From NCBI GenBank assembly GCA_942159475.1, contig OW804095.1, positions 59,176,773-59,240,772 of the forward strand: a DNA stretch of 64,000 nt, read 5' to 3'. The notes under the pieces were generated by a model, which was not told where the DNA came from, searched no databases, and was given only the letters and a program-made list of their open reading frames with translations. This stretch comes from Sthenelais limicola. Lineage: Eukaryota; Annelida; Polychaeta; Phyllodocida; Sigalionidae. Within the stretch, counting starts at the first letter, position 1. Each line of letters opens with the position of its first letter. Position numbers and translations under genes: made by a program. Below, piece after piece: positions 13,570 through 25,559 of the stretch.

Positions 13570-16500
13570 CTAATGTCTCGTCAGATAAACGGCAAACCCT
13601 GCTGCTGCTGTGAGCCAAAAGGGGGCGAACTTTAGATTGACTCCTGTGTTTGGATTACGAGTAGGCAAAGGCAAGGCGTCACCATCATTGCAGTAATCCC
13701 CCTTGCAGTAACGTATGCATGTGATCTGCTCTGCGTCTGTGGTACAACCTTCGGGTTGCCCATCTGTCTTGGGGCTGCACAGGCGATCAAAGGAGCGAAG
13801 CGCTCCTGTAGCTGGTGTGGTAAAGAAAAGTCAATACGATAGCTGATTGTTTGCATTATGAGATGTATAGAGAGATCCGTGTGTTGGCCATAATGAATCT
13901 ATTTACAAAACATTGTAGTGGATAACGCACGCATTTCGGCGTGGAAACTCAGTTCCATCTTATGACTGAGTCTTACATTTTTATAAATATATGTCGTACA
14001 CACTTAGTTGCTTGTGCACCACCACCAGCGGCTGTCTCCTCCAATAATCAGGAATCTACTGTACTGAACATAGTGAGGTTAGTAGATTCTACTAATTATA
14101 TCGAAAAGAAATTGATATAATGTGCTGTAAAAAGTATGGAATTTGATCCAAAGTGCCACCCGAGGAGTTCAAAGGATTCCATACTTTAAGTTGGCAATGT
14201 ACAGGCCTATGACCTATGATATGTTCTTGTAATAAATTAGTATTGTCGTCTGAGATCAAGGCCACTTAATCACTAATGGACGTTTCTGTAAAATAGCTAT
14301 AATTAGACATTCGATATAAAGCTATTAAAGTGGTTAAACAAATTTGAGATTAGATGACAGTTGGATATTACTACTGGTTTATAATACTGTTTTCACATTT
14401 TTTTGAGATTATCCGGTTACTCCGAAACAGTTCACAAAACATTTTCATTGTCTCTACTTTTTCATTAACAGGTGCGAGATGTATGTTCCAGGGATGAAAG
14501 TCCAAATTCCACATTTTTAACCCAATTTCTTCCCCAAATTTTGATACACCAAATATCGTTGATACTTTTGATAAATAAAATGACCAAAATCGCTTATTTT
14601 GTGAGGTTCAATATACTGATGGATATCCCCCTTGGCCATTGGTCAGAGACCGTGATTACTGATGCCGCCGCACTCTACTATAAAATGTGCGGTACTCAAA
14701 GTTGCAGTACTGAGACCCTTTATGTATTATAGGGTCTCTTGTCCTACCATCACTCCGTTTCACTGACTCGGTAGTTGTCTGCACATATGGCACCGATGTA
14801 AATGCACTATGCATGGGAATTACCCCCTGAGGGTTTTCCCCTTTCTAGAAATATTTCAGTATTTTTGCCATGATCGACCCCACTTTCAGTTTCATCCCTG
14901 ATGTTCCAAGTAGTACTAACCTTTTAGTTGCATACTTTTGACCACGCAATACTTATTTTCAACACATGCGATGGCCGTATTCTTGTCTGGGTTTTTCACA
15001 CAGGGCGTTGAATCTCCAGCTCCCGAATAGGTACATGAGTAGCAATAGTAACCATCTATTGGCGGCCCTATAGAAATAACATAGTGTTTGTGATAAGTGA
15101 ATGTCTTTAACACAAAAGTTCGGTAGTATCGTTGACATTTAATTTAAAACTTTGACATTTAAATTAAATAGGAAAACAATGGACCATTACACTTAAGGCA
15201 ATAAGCATATTAGCCAATCATCCAATATTTGCATGCATTGTCTGCCAAAATTGCATCTATCTTAGCCAATAGGATAGTCTTAGCTGGTTCGCACTACAAA
15301 CTGGTCTTTGCCCAATTGGTTGGTTGATTTGAATGTGAAGAAGGCAGCAAATAAACTTTTGGGTGGTTTTATTCAGTACGACGGTACAATCCTTTGGTCA
15401 ATAGAAATACTGCTACATTCGTACACGTACCCTGATTGACTAATACTAAATAAGAACCATTAAGTGTAAACTTGACACTTTTCTTTATAAGTATATGGGT
15501 CAGATCGTCAGAAAATGTACAATTGGCAGCTCTATAAATATCATAAATATTAAGTCATTTCTGGAAAATTAGGCTGAGAACTGATGAATACCGCGTATAT
15601 CTGAATATATTTGGCCTTGTGTTTTAAAATATCAGTTTTGCTATGTTAAATTATATTTCCAAGCTCATTGTTGTCTTATATTTGGGTTATTTGTGAATGC
15701 GAATTGTACATTTTCTGACGATCTGACCCATATACGCATTACAAAATATCAAGAACCATGAAATCTTTAAGTATTTCGCTGTTTTGCAGCAGAGAGAGTT
15801 ATCCATTTTCCATTATATGTCACAATGCATTCTTTTCTGTTTTGTAAATGTGTCTATATGAGGCAATGCTAATGTACTTACTAGTTGGTACTGGAGTTGT
15901 AGGAAGATCAGTAATATTTATGTGAGCTATGTCATTGCAGAGTTCTCCTTTACATACACGTGTGCATGTTGTTTGGATTGCTGGATTGCCAATACATTCA
16001 TTCGTTTTGTCCAAAGTTGCATCGCAAGATCTAGCCATTGTGTAGACAGCACCACCCTCTATAAACACATATCATGCAAGAAAATACTTTATTAACAGTT
16101 GAATAATTTCAAAACTGGTAGGCTTCTTACAAATAGGCTTGATAAAAATCACATTTGGATGACAAATACATGTATATATTATGGCTAAATATAGGTAATT
16201 CATAGTGGTTAAGGCGTTGGACTCTAACCTGAGTCTTAAGCCGAGAGATTCCTAGAGTTCTGGATTCGAATCCCATAGCGCCTTACCAAAAGCATCATTT
16301 CACCTCCCACCAAGTGCATGCCGACTGGGTTACAAACTACCAAAGGCCGGCCATGTGTATAACTGTCTATGGCTATACGCATATAAAAGAACCATTGCTA
16401 ATATTCAAAAAGAGCAGGGTATTGTATCCCGTTAGCGTGTTCCTCTCCGCCCTGATAGGACTAAATAATATTTGGTCCTACTGGTTATACGAAAACTGTT

Positions 16501-19248
16501 TGCGCAATGGGTTTCCCCGAAAGTGTTCGTGCAGTGGGTTTTCCAGATGAATTGCTAATCAGTGGCGGGGGGCAGGGTACCACCACCACCAAAAAAATCA
16601 GAGGTTACTCGTTCTGAATATCAAGGAGAAAATGGCCTATAGTAAAAGAATGAATCTATTCTCCAAATTAATGTTCACTATAAATATGTTCATTACATGA
16701 TGTGGTATTTGTTTCACAATTTTCATTTTATGGTAGGCCTACATAATTCATTCACTCCTGAGACCGTTCCTCTTTGTATTTGTGTAAATGTGTAGGAAAG
16801 TAAGTAAGCTCGATAAATACGTTTTCTTTTTTAATAAAAAAAAATTCTCGACTTTTATCGCATAATTTAGCAGTTTTGTTCGTTTTAAACTGCAGTTTGA
16901 TTGGAAGAAAATTAGGTTGCTTCTTGTCATATCATTTTGACCTGGAAAATGAGTCAAAAGTCGCAAAATATGATATTTTTCCATAAGAAGTCTTGCTCAG
17001 AATGTTTTCCTTTTTGGAATGTTTAGTGCTGCTAGTAGCACCATGCATTAAAAATATATAACACTTATTAGAAATGGCAAATATGGCAAATTTAAAACTA
17101 GAGATTAAAAAATGTATACTATTCATTCTGTACAGATAGTATTTGCAACAGTGAAATGGTAGCAAAAAATCCCTCGATATCTCCCCTAATTGTCCTCCTC
17201 CCCTAGAAGATTGGCATTTGAGATGCTGTATTTCATTTTAGAACCTACTGGGGTTAAGCGGTTTGTCAAAAAAAATGTTACTGAAGGAAAAGCCATAACT
17301 TCACTAATCATGCTTGGAGTATCAAAAGGATTTTTTTCACCTTTAGAATGATCTGATCAAACTCTAGCGCCAAGTCCTGAAGAACCCCTTCTAAGATCCT
17401 GCCACCCTTTAAGAGTTAAAATGACTAGAGGTGGAATTCATAAGAAACGATTAAAAAGTTTCTGGGATGGCCTCATAATCATCAGAATGAACTAAAATAA
17501 CACTCGTTTTAAAAGGTTCTCCCGGTGGAACATGCCCTCAGACCCCAGAACTTTGCCTTTCACTGTACATACTATATTGAAAAAACAATTGTCAGGTTCA
17601 AAATCCCATGACCGGAAAACTAGTTTCCTTAGCACTCACTACAGACATGGCACCCTTGATATTTGTTAAGAATCAGGGGAAAATACAAACACATCAGGGA
17701 AATATCAGGGAATTTTAGTTTTCTGTGGAAACCCTGCCAATCTTTTTGTCTTTCATAATGGACAAACTCCTTACCTCATCATCGGCCCATCTACCATTAA
17801 GTCAATGTTTCTTATAGTTCAAATTATTCTGAGAATGGAAAATAGCTCCTGCTCCCCCAGTCCTAATTCCCCGTTATTGGCGGTGTTGTATGCATGAAGA
17901 TCTGTTATATTAGGTTGCTACAAAGAAGTATGATATTTCATAAGTTACTAGTAGTGTGAACAAAATCACTACCGTACTAATATTCCCTGGGAAACATGAC
18001 CCCGGATTTGTTCTGGCGAGAAACCAGCACCATCATAAATACACAACATGTGAAATTGCATGAATGTTGGCCCTAGAATGAGCCTTTCATTGATTAAAAT
18101 CCAAAATGTTAATCCCAGTGTTAAGCGTTTATTGATGTGTTTTAAGAATTATATGATATAATAAGATATGTGTACACACACAAGCTGAGGTTAAGTAGTC
18201 ATCGTTGTTTTGTTTTTTGGAAAAATGCATTCATTTTATTTACGAGATTACATTGATATGTTTAAGAATAAATGGATACACATGACTTCATTTGGTCATT
18301 AAGAATTGAGGGAATTGGTCATTAAAAGTCGTTAAATGTGATGTGCTCTGGGCCGCGGGAACCTTTGACATTTTAATTCCATGCCTCCTACCTGTATGAA
18401 GGCTCAGGCCACACTGTTTATTAATTACCTGTGATTGGTAATTGGCAATTGGCTTCACCGCCCAATCAGACAGGGAGGCTCACATCATAATAATAGGGAG
18501 GTTCAGCAAGTCTAACTGAAACGTAAACCGAACCGTATCTCTGATATACAAACATATATGTTAAAAGGAAGAAAGAGGTTCAACAAAAAATGGCGGGAAA
18601 AAACGTAACGTAACATATCAAGCAAAATGTTTTATCTCATAATTTATTTTTCATATATAATTGCGACGTAATTCACAAAAAAACATACGGATACGGTTAC
18701 ATAATTGAGATGGGTTTGCTTGCGGAACCTCCCTAATATTAAGGGTCCTTCTGACCCCTAATTACTCACTTATCATCATACCTGTATTACACCAAAGGTA
18801 TACTACACCTGTACTAGGAATAAAACCATATTCACACTCTACGATATTTCTCCCTCGTCCTTTGTGTTACAACACGTGTAACAAATGGTTAGATCTGAGA
18901 AAGTGTACGGTGTAAATTTACTACTAAATTTGATACAGTACGTGATCTACTTTCCCCCCTTTCTTTTTTATCTGTTTTTCTGTTGTATAACATTGAATGT
19001 TTGTTTTTGTGCTATACATCTATTTTCCGCAATTCATAGATTTAGATTTACTTTGTCAGCCATGAAATGCAATAAAGTAGAAATGTGGCACCTACGGATT
19101 GTTTGTTCAGTAACACACTGTCCCGAGCATTCAACTGGTTCAGCGTGGGTGTAATTCCATGGTTGGTCTATACAAGTGGCATGACTCGGCTGTCCTGCAC
19201 TGAATCGGCATTGGTAGCAGTTAAATGTTTCATTGCCGACGGACAAGC
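13570..19248 (-). CDS. Two-domain Ly6/uPAR (LU) GPI-anchored protein, signal exon missing
   Basis: Secreted, GPI-anchored three-finger protein of the Ly6/uPAR superfamily; ligand unknown. Minus-strand exons in order: 19248-19096, 16058-15882, 15067-14921, 13811-13570 (stop TAG 13570-13572). All introns are phase 1, the usual pattern for LU domains, each of which is split over two exons. Domain 1: NCYQC ... CSGQC in the first exon, then SCDA ... CTRVCKGELCND. Domain 2: YYCYSC ... NKYC, then LCSP ... CIRYCKGDYCND. Each domain has ten cysteines and ends in the C-x(n)-CN signature. A Thr/Pro linker (ITDLPTTPVPT) joins the domains. The C-terminus is a hydrophobic tail (APFWLTAAAGFAVYLT) suited to GPI attachment. 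The donor of the first exon was placed at C|GTAGGT (19096/19095) because only that keeps phase 1. The signal-peptide exon upstream of 19248 was not identified. Confidence 0.85.
14131..14187. repeat. Short perfect inverted repeat (hairpin)
   Basis: AAAGTATGGAAT (14131-14142) and its exact complement ATTCCATACTTT (14176-14187) flank a 33-base loop in an intron of the Ly6-like gene. Confidence 0.6.
15491..15735. mobile_element. MITE-like element with 34-bp perfect terminal inverted repeats
   Basis: Bases 15491-15524 are the exact reverse complement of 15702-15735. The 177 bases between are AT-rich and non-coding. Size (245 bp), perfect arms and intronic position (between the second and third Ly6-like exons) fit a non-autonomous DNA transposon. 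The target-site duplication is not obvious, so the superfamily is not assigned. Confidence 0.75.
16196..16600 (+). mobile_element. tRNA-derived SINE (candidate)
   Basis: The head resembles a tRNA of the Ser/Leu type with a long variable arm: an A-box-like TAGTGGTTAAGGCGTTGGAC near 16203 and a B-box-like GGATTCGAATCC at 16262-16273. The T-stem has mismatches, so it is not a working tRNA gene. It is followed by about 300 bases of unrelated body and ends in (ACC)n and A7 near 16580-16597. It lies in the first visible intron of the Ly6-like gene. Confidence 0.55.
18494..18735. mobile_element. MITE-like element with short terminal inverted repeats
   Basis: TAGGGAGGTTCAGCAAG (18494-18510) matches the reverse complement of 18719-18735 at 16 of 17 bases. 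The inner flanks also show partial complementarity (ACCGTAT and ATACGG blocks). About 242 bp, non-coding, in the intron between the first two visible Ly6-like exons. Confidence 0.6.
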
Positions 19249-21511
19249 CTATGGAACAGTGCAAATACAATTAATTACCTATATATGCACATATATGACT
19301 AGGCCTACTCCTCACCTCTTCAATCTACCCCTACTTGAAAGTTAATTGTCTCCTCAAAAGTACACTCATTAGTGTTTTTGTGATACACAGGTATTCTACA
19401 GGTGTATATTTCATATGAATGTTAGTTTGGTAACAACAAGGATAAATTAAATCATAAGTATAAGAAGACTGTGTACATAGAATGGGATGCCCTTATATTT
19501 TAATGATCAAAATCTAGATAATGACCCACATGTACCTGCATTGATTAAAAGATTTGGTCAAATAATTATATTCTACCTTTCAGCCAATGGTAATTGTTTC
19601 TCATATGTACGTTACTATATACCACAGAACTCAAGTTCTGTGTATATACGTTAGATTTTGTATGGCATTGTTTTTCCCACCATGTTAATAAAATGGGTTA
19701 CTTAGACTCATTATTAAGGGACACACCAAGACATATTGCATTAATATACATTTTACGGTGAACAGCGGGAGGGGGGGGGGGGGGATTTACAAGATGATCA
19801 CTGTCGGTAAAAATTACATTAACGGGTATATATTATGTATGCTTATGATTCAATTATACTGACAGGTATTATATCGGTCGACATGTCCACTGGCATATTG
19901 CGTTTGATAAAACTTGCAAATGGAGCTATATATATTATATATACCTACCAGTTCCGAAAATTGATATTGATATTAATAGCGCGAGTAACAATTTTCCACC
20001 CTCCATACTAAGTCCTTGGTCTATGTACAAAGCCGATGTTTTAAGCGAATGATGAATAACCCTGCTTCAGATCTGAGCAGGAATCTCCGTGTGTTCTGTC
20101 ACAATATACCACCTATACATGTATGTTAGGCTTATCGCACCTACTGATAAGTGTCTCGTGCTAATTGGAGGATACCACAGGGGACTGATATCAGGGGGCT
20201 GTTGAACTCAAAATACTTTAATCATGACTGTTATCGATAAACTAGAATCATTTGTTTCATCTGAGAAGGGGCGGTTTGTATCTCGCAGATCAAAGTTGCC
20301 AGTTAACCAGTATTGCATGTACACGTACATGTGTGAGATCAATTACAATCTGAAAAATCACAGAAAATAAATTATGGGAATTTAATGCGTACTCAAATAT
20401 GCCGAGAGGTGCTGGATATAATGACGGAAACACTAATTAATTGGGAGTATCATCAAACCATATCCATTGAAATAAGATTGGACGCAATTATATTGTGCGC
20501 AATTACGCGTAACTTAGAGACACCCACCCAGTTGTCAATTGACAACATCACATCATATGTTATCAAGGGAATCATGAGGTATTGAAAAGCGATGGCAGAG
20601 GAACGAAAGTAATTCCTCACTAGCATGATAGCAGGAGTGTATAAGAAGTGATTTGAGTCATCCGAAGAGATAGTTACAAACTTGGACAGTTTGTGCCCAG
20701 GCCGGTATTAATGCTTTAATTCATACTATTAGCATAGGTAAATTTAAATGACTCATATTATTTCACATGGGAGTGGCCCTATCCGAACCATGTAAGTTGG
20801 TTGCAAACGCGCTAATGGTACAATCTTATGGACGCACATGGAAATAAAAAGTTTATTTTTTCTCTCTCGGATATTTGAATAATTTAAAGCGAAATCCAAA
20901 TCAGGTGCGGGGCCTGGAAAAACTTTCAAAAATTCAAAGCCTGGAAAATGGACATTTTGTTCCAAAAGGGCCTGGAAATCATGATATCCAATTTATATAT
21001 GGGCCTACAACCAACCCCCAGGTCCCGTTATTACGATTATGAAAAATCACTGAAATAGGCATGGGAAATTACTAAAATGGGCCTGGAAGGTCTGGAATTT
21101 CTTCAGTCCAAAAGCGCGGGGACCGTGAGGTTGTGGCCGGGGAACAACAATAATTGACCAAAACTAGAAGGCGGGTGGACATATGTAGCCTGCGATAAGA
21201 AATGGTATGAAACCAGGACTGAAGAGGGTGAGAATTAAGTAAGCATGATTGTATGGAAAAGAAGCGAAGGCCGGGTGCTGCGAATAGGCAAAATGTTATT
21301 ATATTAAATTCTGCTAAGGTCATGATCTCATTCATATCCCCGGGTTCATATCTCGTTTTCGCTTCACGAACCTCAAAGGTGAGGAGGGTGGGTGGTGTTA
21401 TGGACGTGATTGACCATAACATATGGTACAGGGGGCAGCACCCAATCTGGTATAGTAGTAGAACAATTAAGGGTTTGGGCATGGAGCCGTATGCAGCTAT
21501 CTAAATGTAGT

Positions 21512-21780
21512 GATGAAATCACATGTACCTCCTTCCACCGAGTATAAATCAATTTTATACTCGTTAATTGCTCCTACCAACAATCGGGCAAAAGCAGCAC
21601 CCTGTAATTTTCTTATTACTGCCACAACAAAATGTAGGCTACAGCAAAAACATTGATAGGCCTAAGGAGAATTAATGCCCTTTGATATGGGTAGCCCATT
21701 TGATATATATATAAATGTAAAACAAACATATGAGACAGGGAATTAACAGCAGCACAAACATGACGGTGTGAGGCCCATAT
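21512..21780 (+). repeat. Dispersed repeat, copy 1
   Basis: Shares ordered blocks with 24401-24640: GATGAAATCACAT, a GCAGCA..CCTG block, GAGAATTAAT.CCCT, CCATTTGATATAT and AATGTAAAACAAACAT. Same orientation, clearly diverged. Non-coding; family not recognised. Confidence 0.7.
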
Positions 21781-22158
21781 GTATATAATATAATTATGCG
21801 GAAATTCAGGAGTCTGCTAGTCATTCCGTTCTTTGCAACCAACCATACAGGATATCGACTAGAAGAGACACTCTGAACTTCCTCATGGAAACAACATTTT
21901 GTTTGTGTTGCTTAATCTGGCGAAACCGACATGTATGCATCTCGGTACAAATGTACATGCATAGTTCCCAATTTAGTTTCTCTAGGCCTTATGGGGTTTT
22001 CAACTTGTGCAGTTTTGGGGAAAATAGTAGACATCTTTTCCAATGACACCTTCGTATTTTCTTGCTGTATACATAATTGTTTAATTCCTATAATATATTA
22101 TGATAATTCCAATTTTTTATTTTGTAAAATAAAAGATATCAATACTAATAGTCGTATC

Positions 22159-22346
22159 GTTGAATGAATAGAAGGGAAAATAGAATGTTGGCCAACTCAC
22201 AATTATTATAGTGTCTGTCGGCCTTATGGGGTTTTCAACTTTTGCAGTTTTGGGGTAAAGATATCAATACTAATCTAATTATTGTGTCACTATACTAATT
22301 GTGAGTTGGCGAAAATTCTATTTTTCTTAATTTCTATTCATTCAAC
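22159..22346. repeat. Imperfect foldback (long inverted repeat)
   Basis: The arm 22159-22205 is nearly the reverse complement of 22296-22346, with a few mismatches and a small indel. The loop contains a shortened second copy of the phrase GGCCTTATGGGGTTTTCAAC also found at 21984, and a second copy of AAGATATCAATACTAAT found near 22133. Confidence 0.65.
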
Positions 22347-22510
22347 ATACAAATGGTCAGAGGAAGAGTTTTCGGGAGGTTTAAACAGGGTTTAAACATT
22401 TTAAACTCAGCTAGTCACCACCAGGGCTAGCGCCCTCCTGCCTGTGCCATGCACTGTCCAGCACTTCTAAGGAAGCCAGCGCGAGGTAAGGACCTCACAC
22501 ACTATGCAGC

Positions 22511-23493
22511 ATGGCGTACACACAAGATAATTTTGACTTCGAGATATGGGCTCATAATAAGGGGCTGCTCGATAAGACATCTAAGAAAATGGCCAAGGAA
22601 GATTGTGCGGGTTTCAACGTTTTACTAAACCTGACTACAGGATCAGTGGCACAGCTTGGATTAACGATTGGTCAAGCGACCCTGCTGGTAGGATCTCTGA
22701 GAGAGTTAGGCAACCTACAAATGCCCGCCACACCTGAGGCAGCACCCCCAGGTGAAGAGAAGACTGAAGGCGAGGAGACACAGAATGAGGATAACGACAA
22801 TGACCTGGATGCTGAGCTTGATGGAATAATGGGTGACGCCGGCCAGGCCGGAGCGGGAGCAGGCCTGACCGGGCCCAAGGGGCAGCCGGCAGTAGGAGGG
22901 GCTATGTTCAGGTCTGATCCACGGATCAACCTCACTCTGCGAGCCGTAAAGAAGAAGGCCCTCAAGATAGCAAGTTTCGTACCAGAAAAAGTGGCGCTGA
23001 GACTAGCCTCCAAGCGCAAAGAGAAAATGGCTCTGGTAGAGAGTAAAGAAGGCACTTTTACTTTGAAGGCTGATGATTCCCATCAAGCTTACCTCACCTT
23101 GGCTGAGTGGGGAGCAGCCAACCTGTGTCTACTTCACCAATTGCGGGGGATCTAAAACGGGAACATGTGGAGTACTATCATTCATATACTGTGACAATAT
23201 TTGAGATGCTGGAGCACTATGAGTGGAACTCAATCCTCGAATACGACACACGCTATAGGGAGCTCCAGGTCCATTATGATCTGACTTGGGGAACCTCAAT
23301 AATGTCTCTCCACTCATCACTGTTGGTGGCTTGGAAGATCCATGCCAAGGATAAGGGCGGAGACCGAGGAAAGGGACAAAAGGATCATCGCACTAAGAAG
23401 TCGGAACCCTGTAAGCTATATCGCACCAAGGATGGGTGCCCTTACGGGGAGAAGTGCATCTTCCAGCATGTAAAGGGGACCACAGATGGGTAA
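22511..23493 (+). pseudogene. DIRS-like gag with CCCH zinc finger, frameshifted
   Basis: Nucleocapsid-like protein of the retrotransposon. It starts at ATG 22511 (MAYTQDNFDFEIW). An acidic Gly/Ala-rich linker lies about residues 75-130, then LTLAEWGAANLCLLHQL. The frame stops at 23153-23155 just after a run of five G. The same protein clearly continues in the -1 frame (VEYYHSYTVTIFEMLEHYEW) to a CCCH zinc finger, CKLYRTKDGCPYGEKCIFQH, and a stop at 23493. No canonical slippery heptamer is in register, so a mutational indel is the simpler explanation. The finger would bind RNA or DNA in the particle. Confidence 0.7.
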
Positions 23494-24282
23494 AAAAATG
23501 GAGAGTAACCGGGGAGATTGGTGCGCTTGTTTACGAAGCCTGGGACCGTCACTTGGCCCCTGATGATAAAGACAGGAACTTTATATTGAATGGTGTCAGG
23601 TATGGATTTAGGATTACCAACAGTGCCACCCCCTGGAGAAAGCATTCATGGAGAATTATCTTTCGTGCACCCAAGAGACAGCATCGCCTATAGTTGAGCA
23701 ACAAATAGCAGTAGAACTAGAGAACGGGAGATATATTAGTGTACCCGAGCCAATGACAATTACTTCAGCTTTGGGGGCTATACCCAAACCAGATAGCAAC
23801 AAGGTACATTTGATCCACGATTGCAGCAGGCCCTTGGGGAAGGCAGTGAATGACTTAGCCACTCATGAGCCGTTCAGCTATCAGAGCTTTGACGAAGCGC
23901 TCACCATGATCACACTTGACTGTTGGCTGAGTAAAATGGACCTACAAGGAGCCTATCGTTCTGTGAAGGTCCACCCCCAGGACTACCCTGTGTTGGGCCT
24001 TAGTTGGCAGTTTGCTGGTCAATCGAAATTAAGTTACATGTATGATTCTAGGCTTCCTTTTGGAGCCCGACTCTCCCCAGGTATATTCAACACCCTCACA
24101 CAGGCCATAAGGCGGATGATGAGCAATAGGGGTTTTCATAAGCTGGTGGTATATTGCGATGATTTCTTGTGTATTGGGGAAACACAATTGGAATGTATAA
24201 CTGCACTCAATGCCCTTATGAAGCTCTGCCGGGAGTTAGGTTTCAGTATTAATTACAATAAGTTGTCGGGACCAGGTCAGAG
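23494..24282 (+). pseudogene. DIRS-like reverse transcriptase, frameshifted
   Basis: RNA-dependent DNA polymerase of the element. The N-terminal part (KWRVTGEIGAL ... FILNGVRYGFRI) is in one frame to about 23640. The core then continues in the -1 frame: VHLIHDCSRPLGKAVND, SKMDLQGAYRSVKVHP, LPFGARLSPGIF and the catalytic box YCDD at 24152-24163. The frame ends at SINYNKLSGPGQ, where a foreign 440-bp sequence is inserted. The catalytic aspartates are still present, but the reading frame is not continuous. Confidence 0.8.
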
Positions 24283-24719
24283 GTGCCAAACCTCCCGTGT
24301 CGGCGGGAGATCTCCTGTTTTTTCGATCAATTTGGGACTTGCTCCCGTGCTCCCATGTCCACATCAAAATCTCCTGTGTCAGCCTAATGTCAGGCCTAAT
24401 GATGAAATCACATAATATGGACATACCTCTTGCTGGTACAAACAAAAGGATGAAGGCCAGGGATGAAGGCAGCATCCTGAAAATTCTTATGGCTGCCACC
24501 ACATGATGTACATTAAAAACATTGTCAAGGAGAATTAATCCCCTCTGATCTGGGTACCCCATTTGATATATAAATGTAAAACAAACATGGGAAAGGACAT
24601 TAATGTCACTGGGGGGGGGGGGGGGAGGCCCCTTTCAGTACTACTTACATTGCTCCCGCCCCAGACCCCACCAGGACGGGAGATCTCCCGTTTCTGACCT
24701 GTTTCTGACCTGTTCCTAG
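24280..24719 (+). mobile_element. Insertion inside the DIRS-like element (dispersed repeat, copy 2)
   Basis: The RT reading stops at about 24282 and resumes at about 24721 (QLSFLGIMINT), so the 440 bases between are an insertion. Its left end begins CAGGTCAGA (24275-24283) and its right end carries TCTGACCTG, an inverted match, in two neighbouring copies. Near each end lies a GGGAGATCTCC-type palindrome. Bases 24401-24640 repeat the sequence at 21512-21780. It contains a G16 run near 24611. No coding capacity was seen, so it is probably a non-autonomous DNA element. Confidence 0.6.
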
Positions 24720-24720
24720 A

Positions 24721-25559
24721 CAACTGTCCTTCCTGGGTATAATGATTAATACCCACAACATGTGTCTGGGTCTTCCCCCAGATAAGGTGGCGGACTTAAT
24801 CTCCCTCCTAAGGGAGTCTGTGAGCAAGCGAAATATAACACCCTCCAGCGGCTTGCTGGGAAGTTGAACTGGGCTAGGAGAGTGTTCCATGGGGGCAAAC
24901 ATTATGTACACAGCCTCTACGACCGGATAAGGACATTAAATACGCCCTGGCATAGGTGCAGAGTCACTCAAGCTATGAAGTCAGACATCAGCTGGTGGAT
25001 CGATCAAGCCGTTTATTCCAACGGCTCTCTACCACTGATGGACGCGCGCAGCTACACGCCATTAACCATTGACGCCTGTCAGACTGGAGGAGGCGGATAC
25101 CACATGGGAGAGTGGTTTTATCTCCGTTGGGCTGATTGGGGTGACATGCATGCCAAACACATTAACTACAAAGAGGTACTCACCCTGGAGCCAGCATGTG
25201 CCATCTTTGGTCCCAGATGGCGAGATAAAAACGTCATGGTACATTGCGACTCACAGGCAGCAGTGGGGATGATAAATAAAGGACGCTCACCTGATCAGGA
25301 CATTAATGACTCCCTCAAAAGGATGTTCCAGCTTTCCGTAAGATACGGCTTTCGGCTCAGGGCTATAGATTACCCAGGTTGTTTCAATGTCATAGCCGAT
25401 CGGATATCGAGACTAGAAGAGCCTGGAGGAGTCCAGAGGATGGTGCAGACGCTGGAGGCTGTAGGTACAAGGCATGGAACTTGTCCTACAAGCAGAGGTG
25501 CTGCAATATCAGGATCGTGCATGGGCCCCAAACACCAAGAAAGCATACTCAACCCATAG
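24721..25559 (+). pseudogene. DIRS-like RNase H region
   Basis: Continues the RT protein after the insertion with QLSFLGIMINT and LPPDKVADLISLLRE. It changes frame near 24850 and goes on as RLAGKLNWARRVFHGGKHYV. The RNase H core follows: LTIDACQTGGGGYHMGEWF (first Asp), NYKEVLTLEPA (Glu), VMVHCDSQAAVGMINKG (Asp) and a final Asp in VIADRISRLEEPGG. RNase H would remove the RNA template during reverse transcription. The end overlaps the recombinase frame, as is common in this group. Confidence 0.75.

Larger units (their letters stand above)
19249..22385. other. Repeat-rich non-coding stretch
   Basis: No credible exon was found, although the signal-peptide exon of the Ly6-like gene may hide here. 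Contents: a G15 run near 19770, four copies of a CCTGGAAA-type phrase at 20900-21090, one copy of a dispersed repeat at 21512-21780, and a foldback at 22159-22346. Confidence 0.5.

Noticed and set aside
16203..16290. tRNA gene
   Set aside because: Boxes are tRNA-like, but the T-stem has mismatches and no acceptor stem closes well; treated as a SINE head.
20880..21110. Repeated CCTGGAAA phrases
   Set aside because: Irregular, with no ends or coding capacity; noted only as part of a repeat-rich stretch.
22672..23055. 127-codon minus-strand frame
   Set aside because: Antisense shadow of the DIRS-like gag.
23145..23155. Programmed frameshift in the first element's gag
   Set aside because: The G5 run is not a canonical X-XXY-YYZ heptamer in register, and the element has several other frame breaks; decay is simpler.
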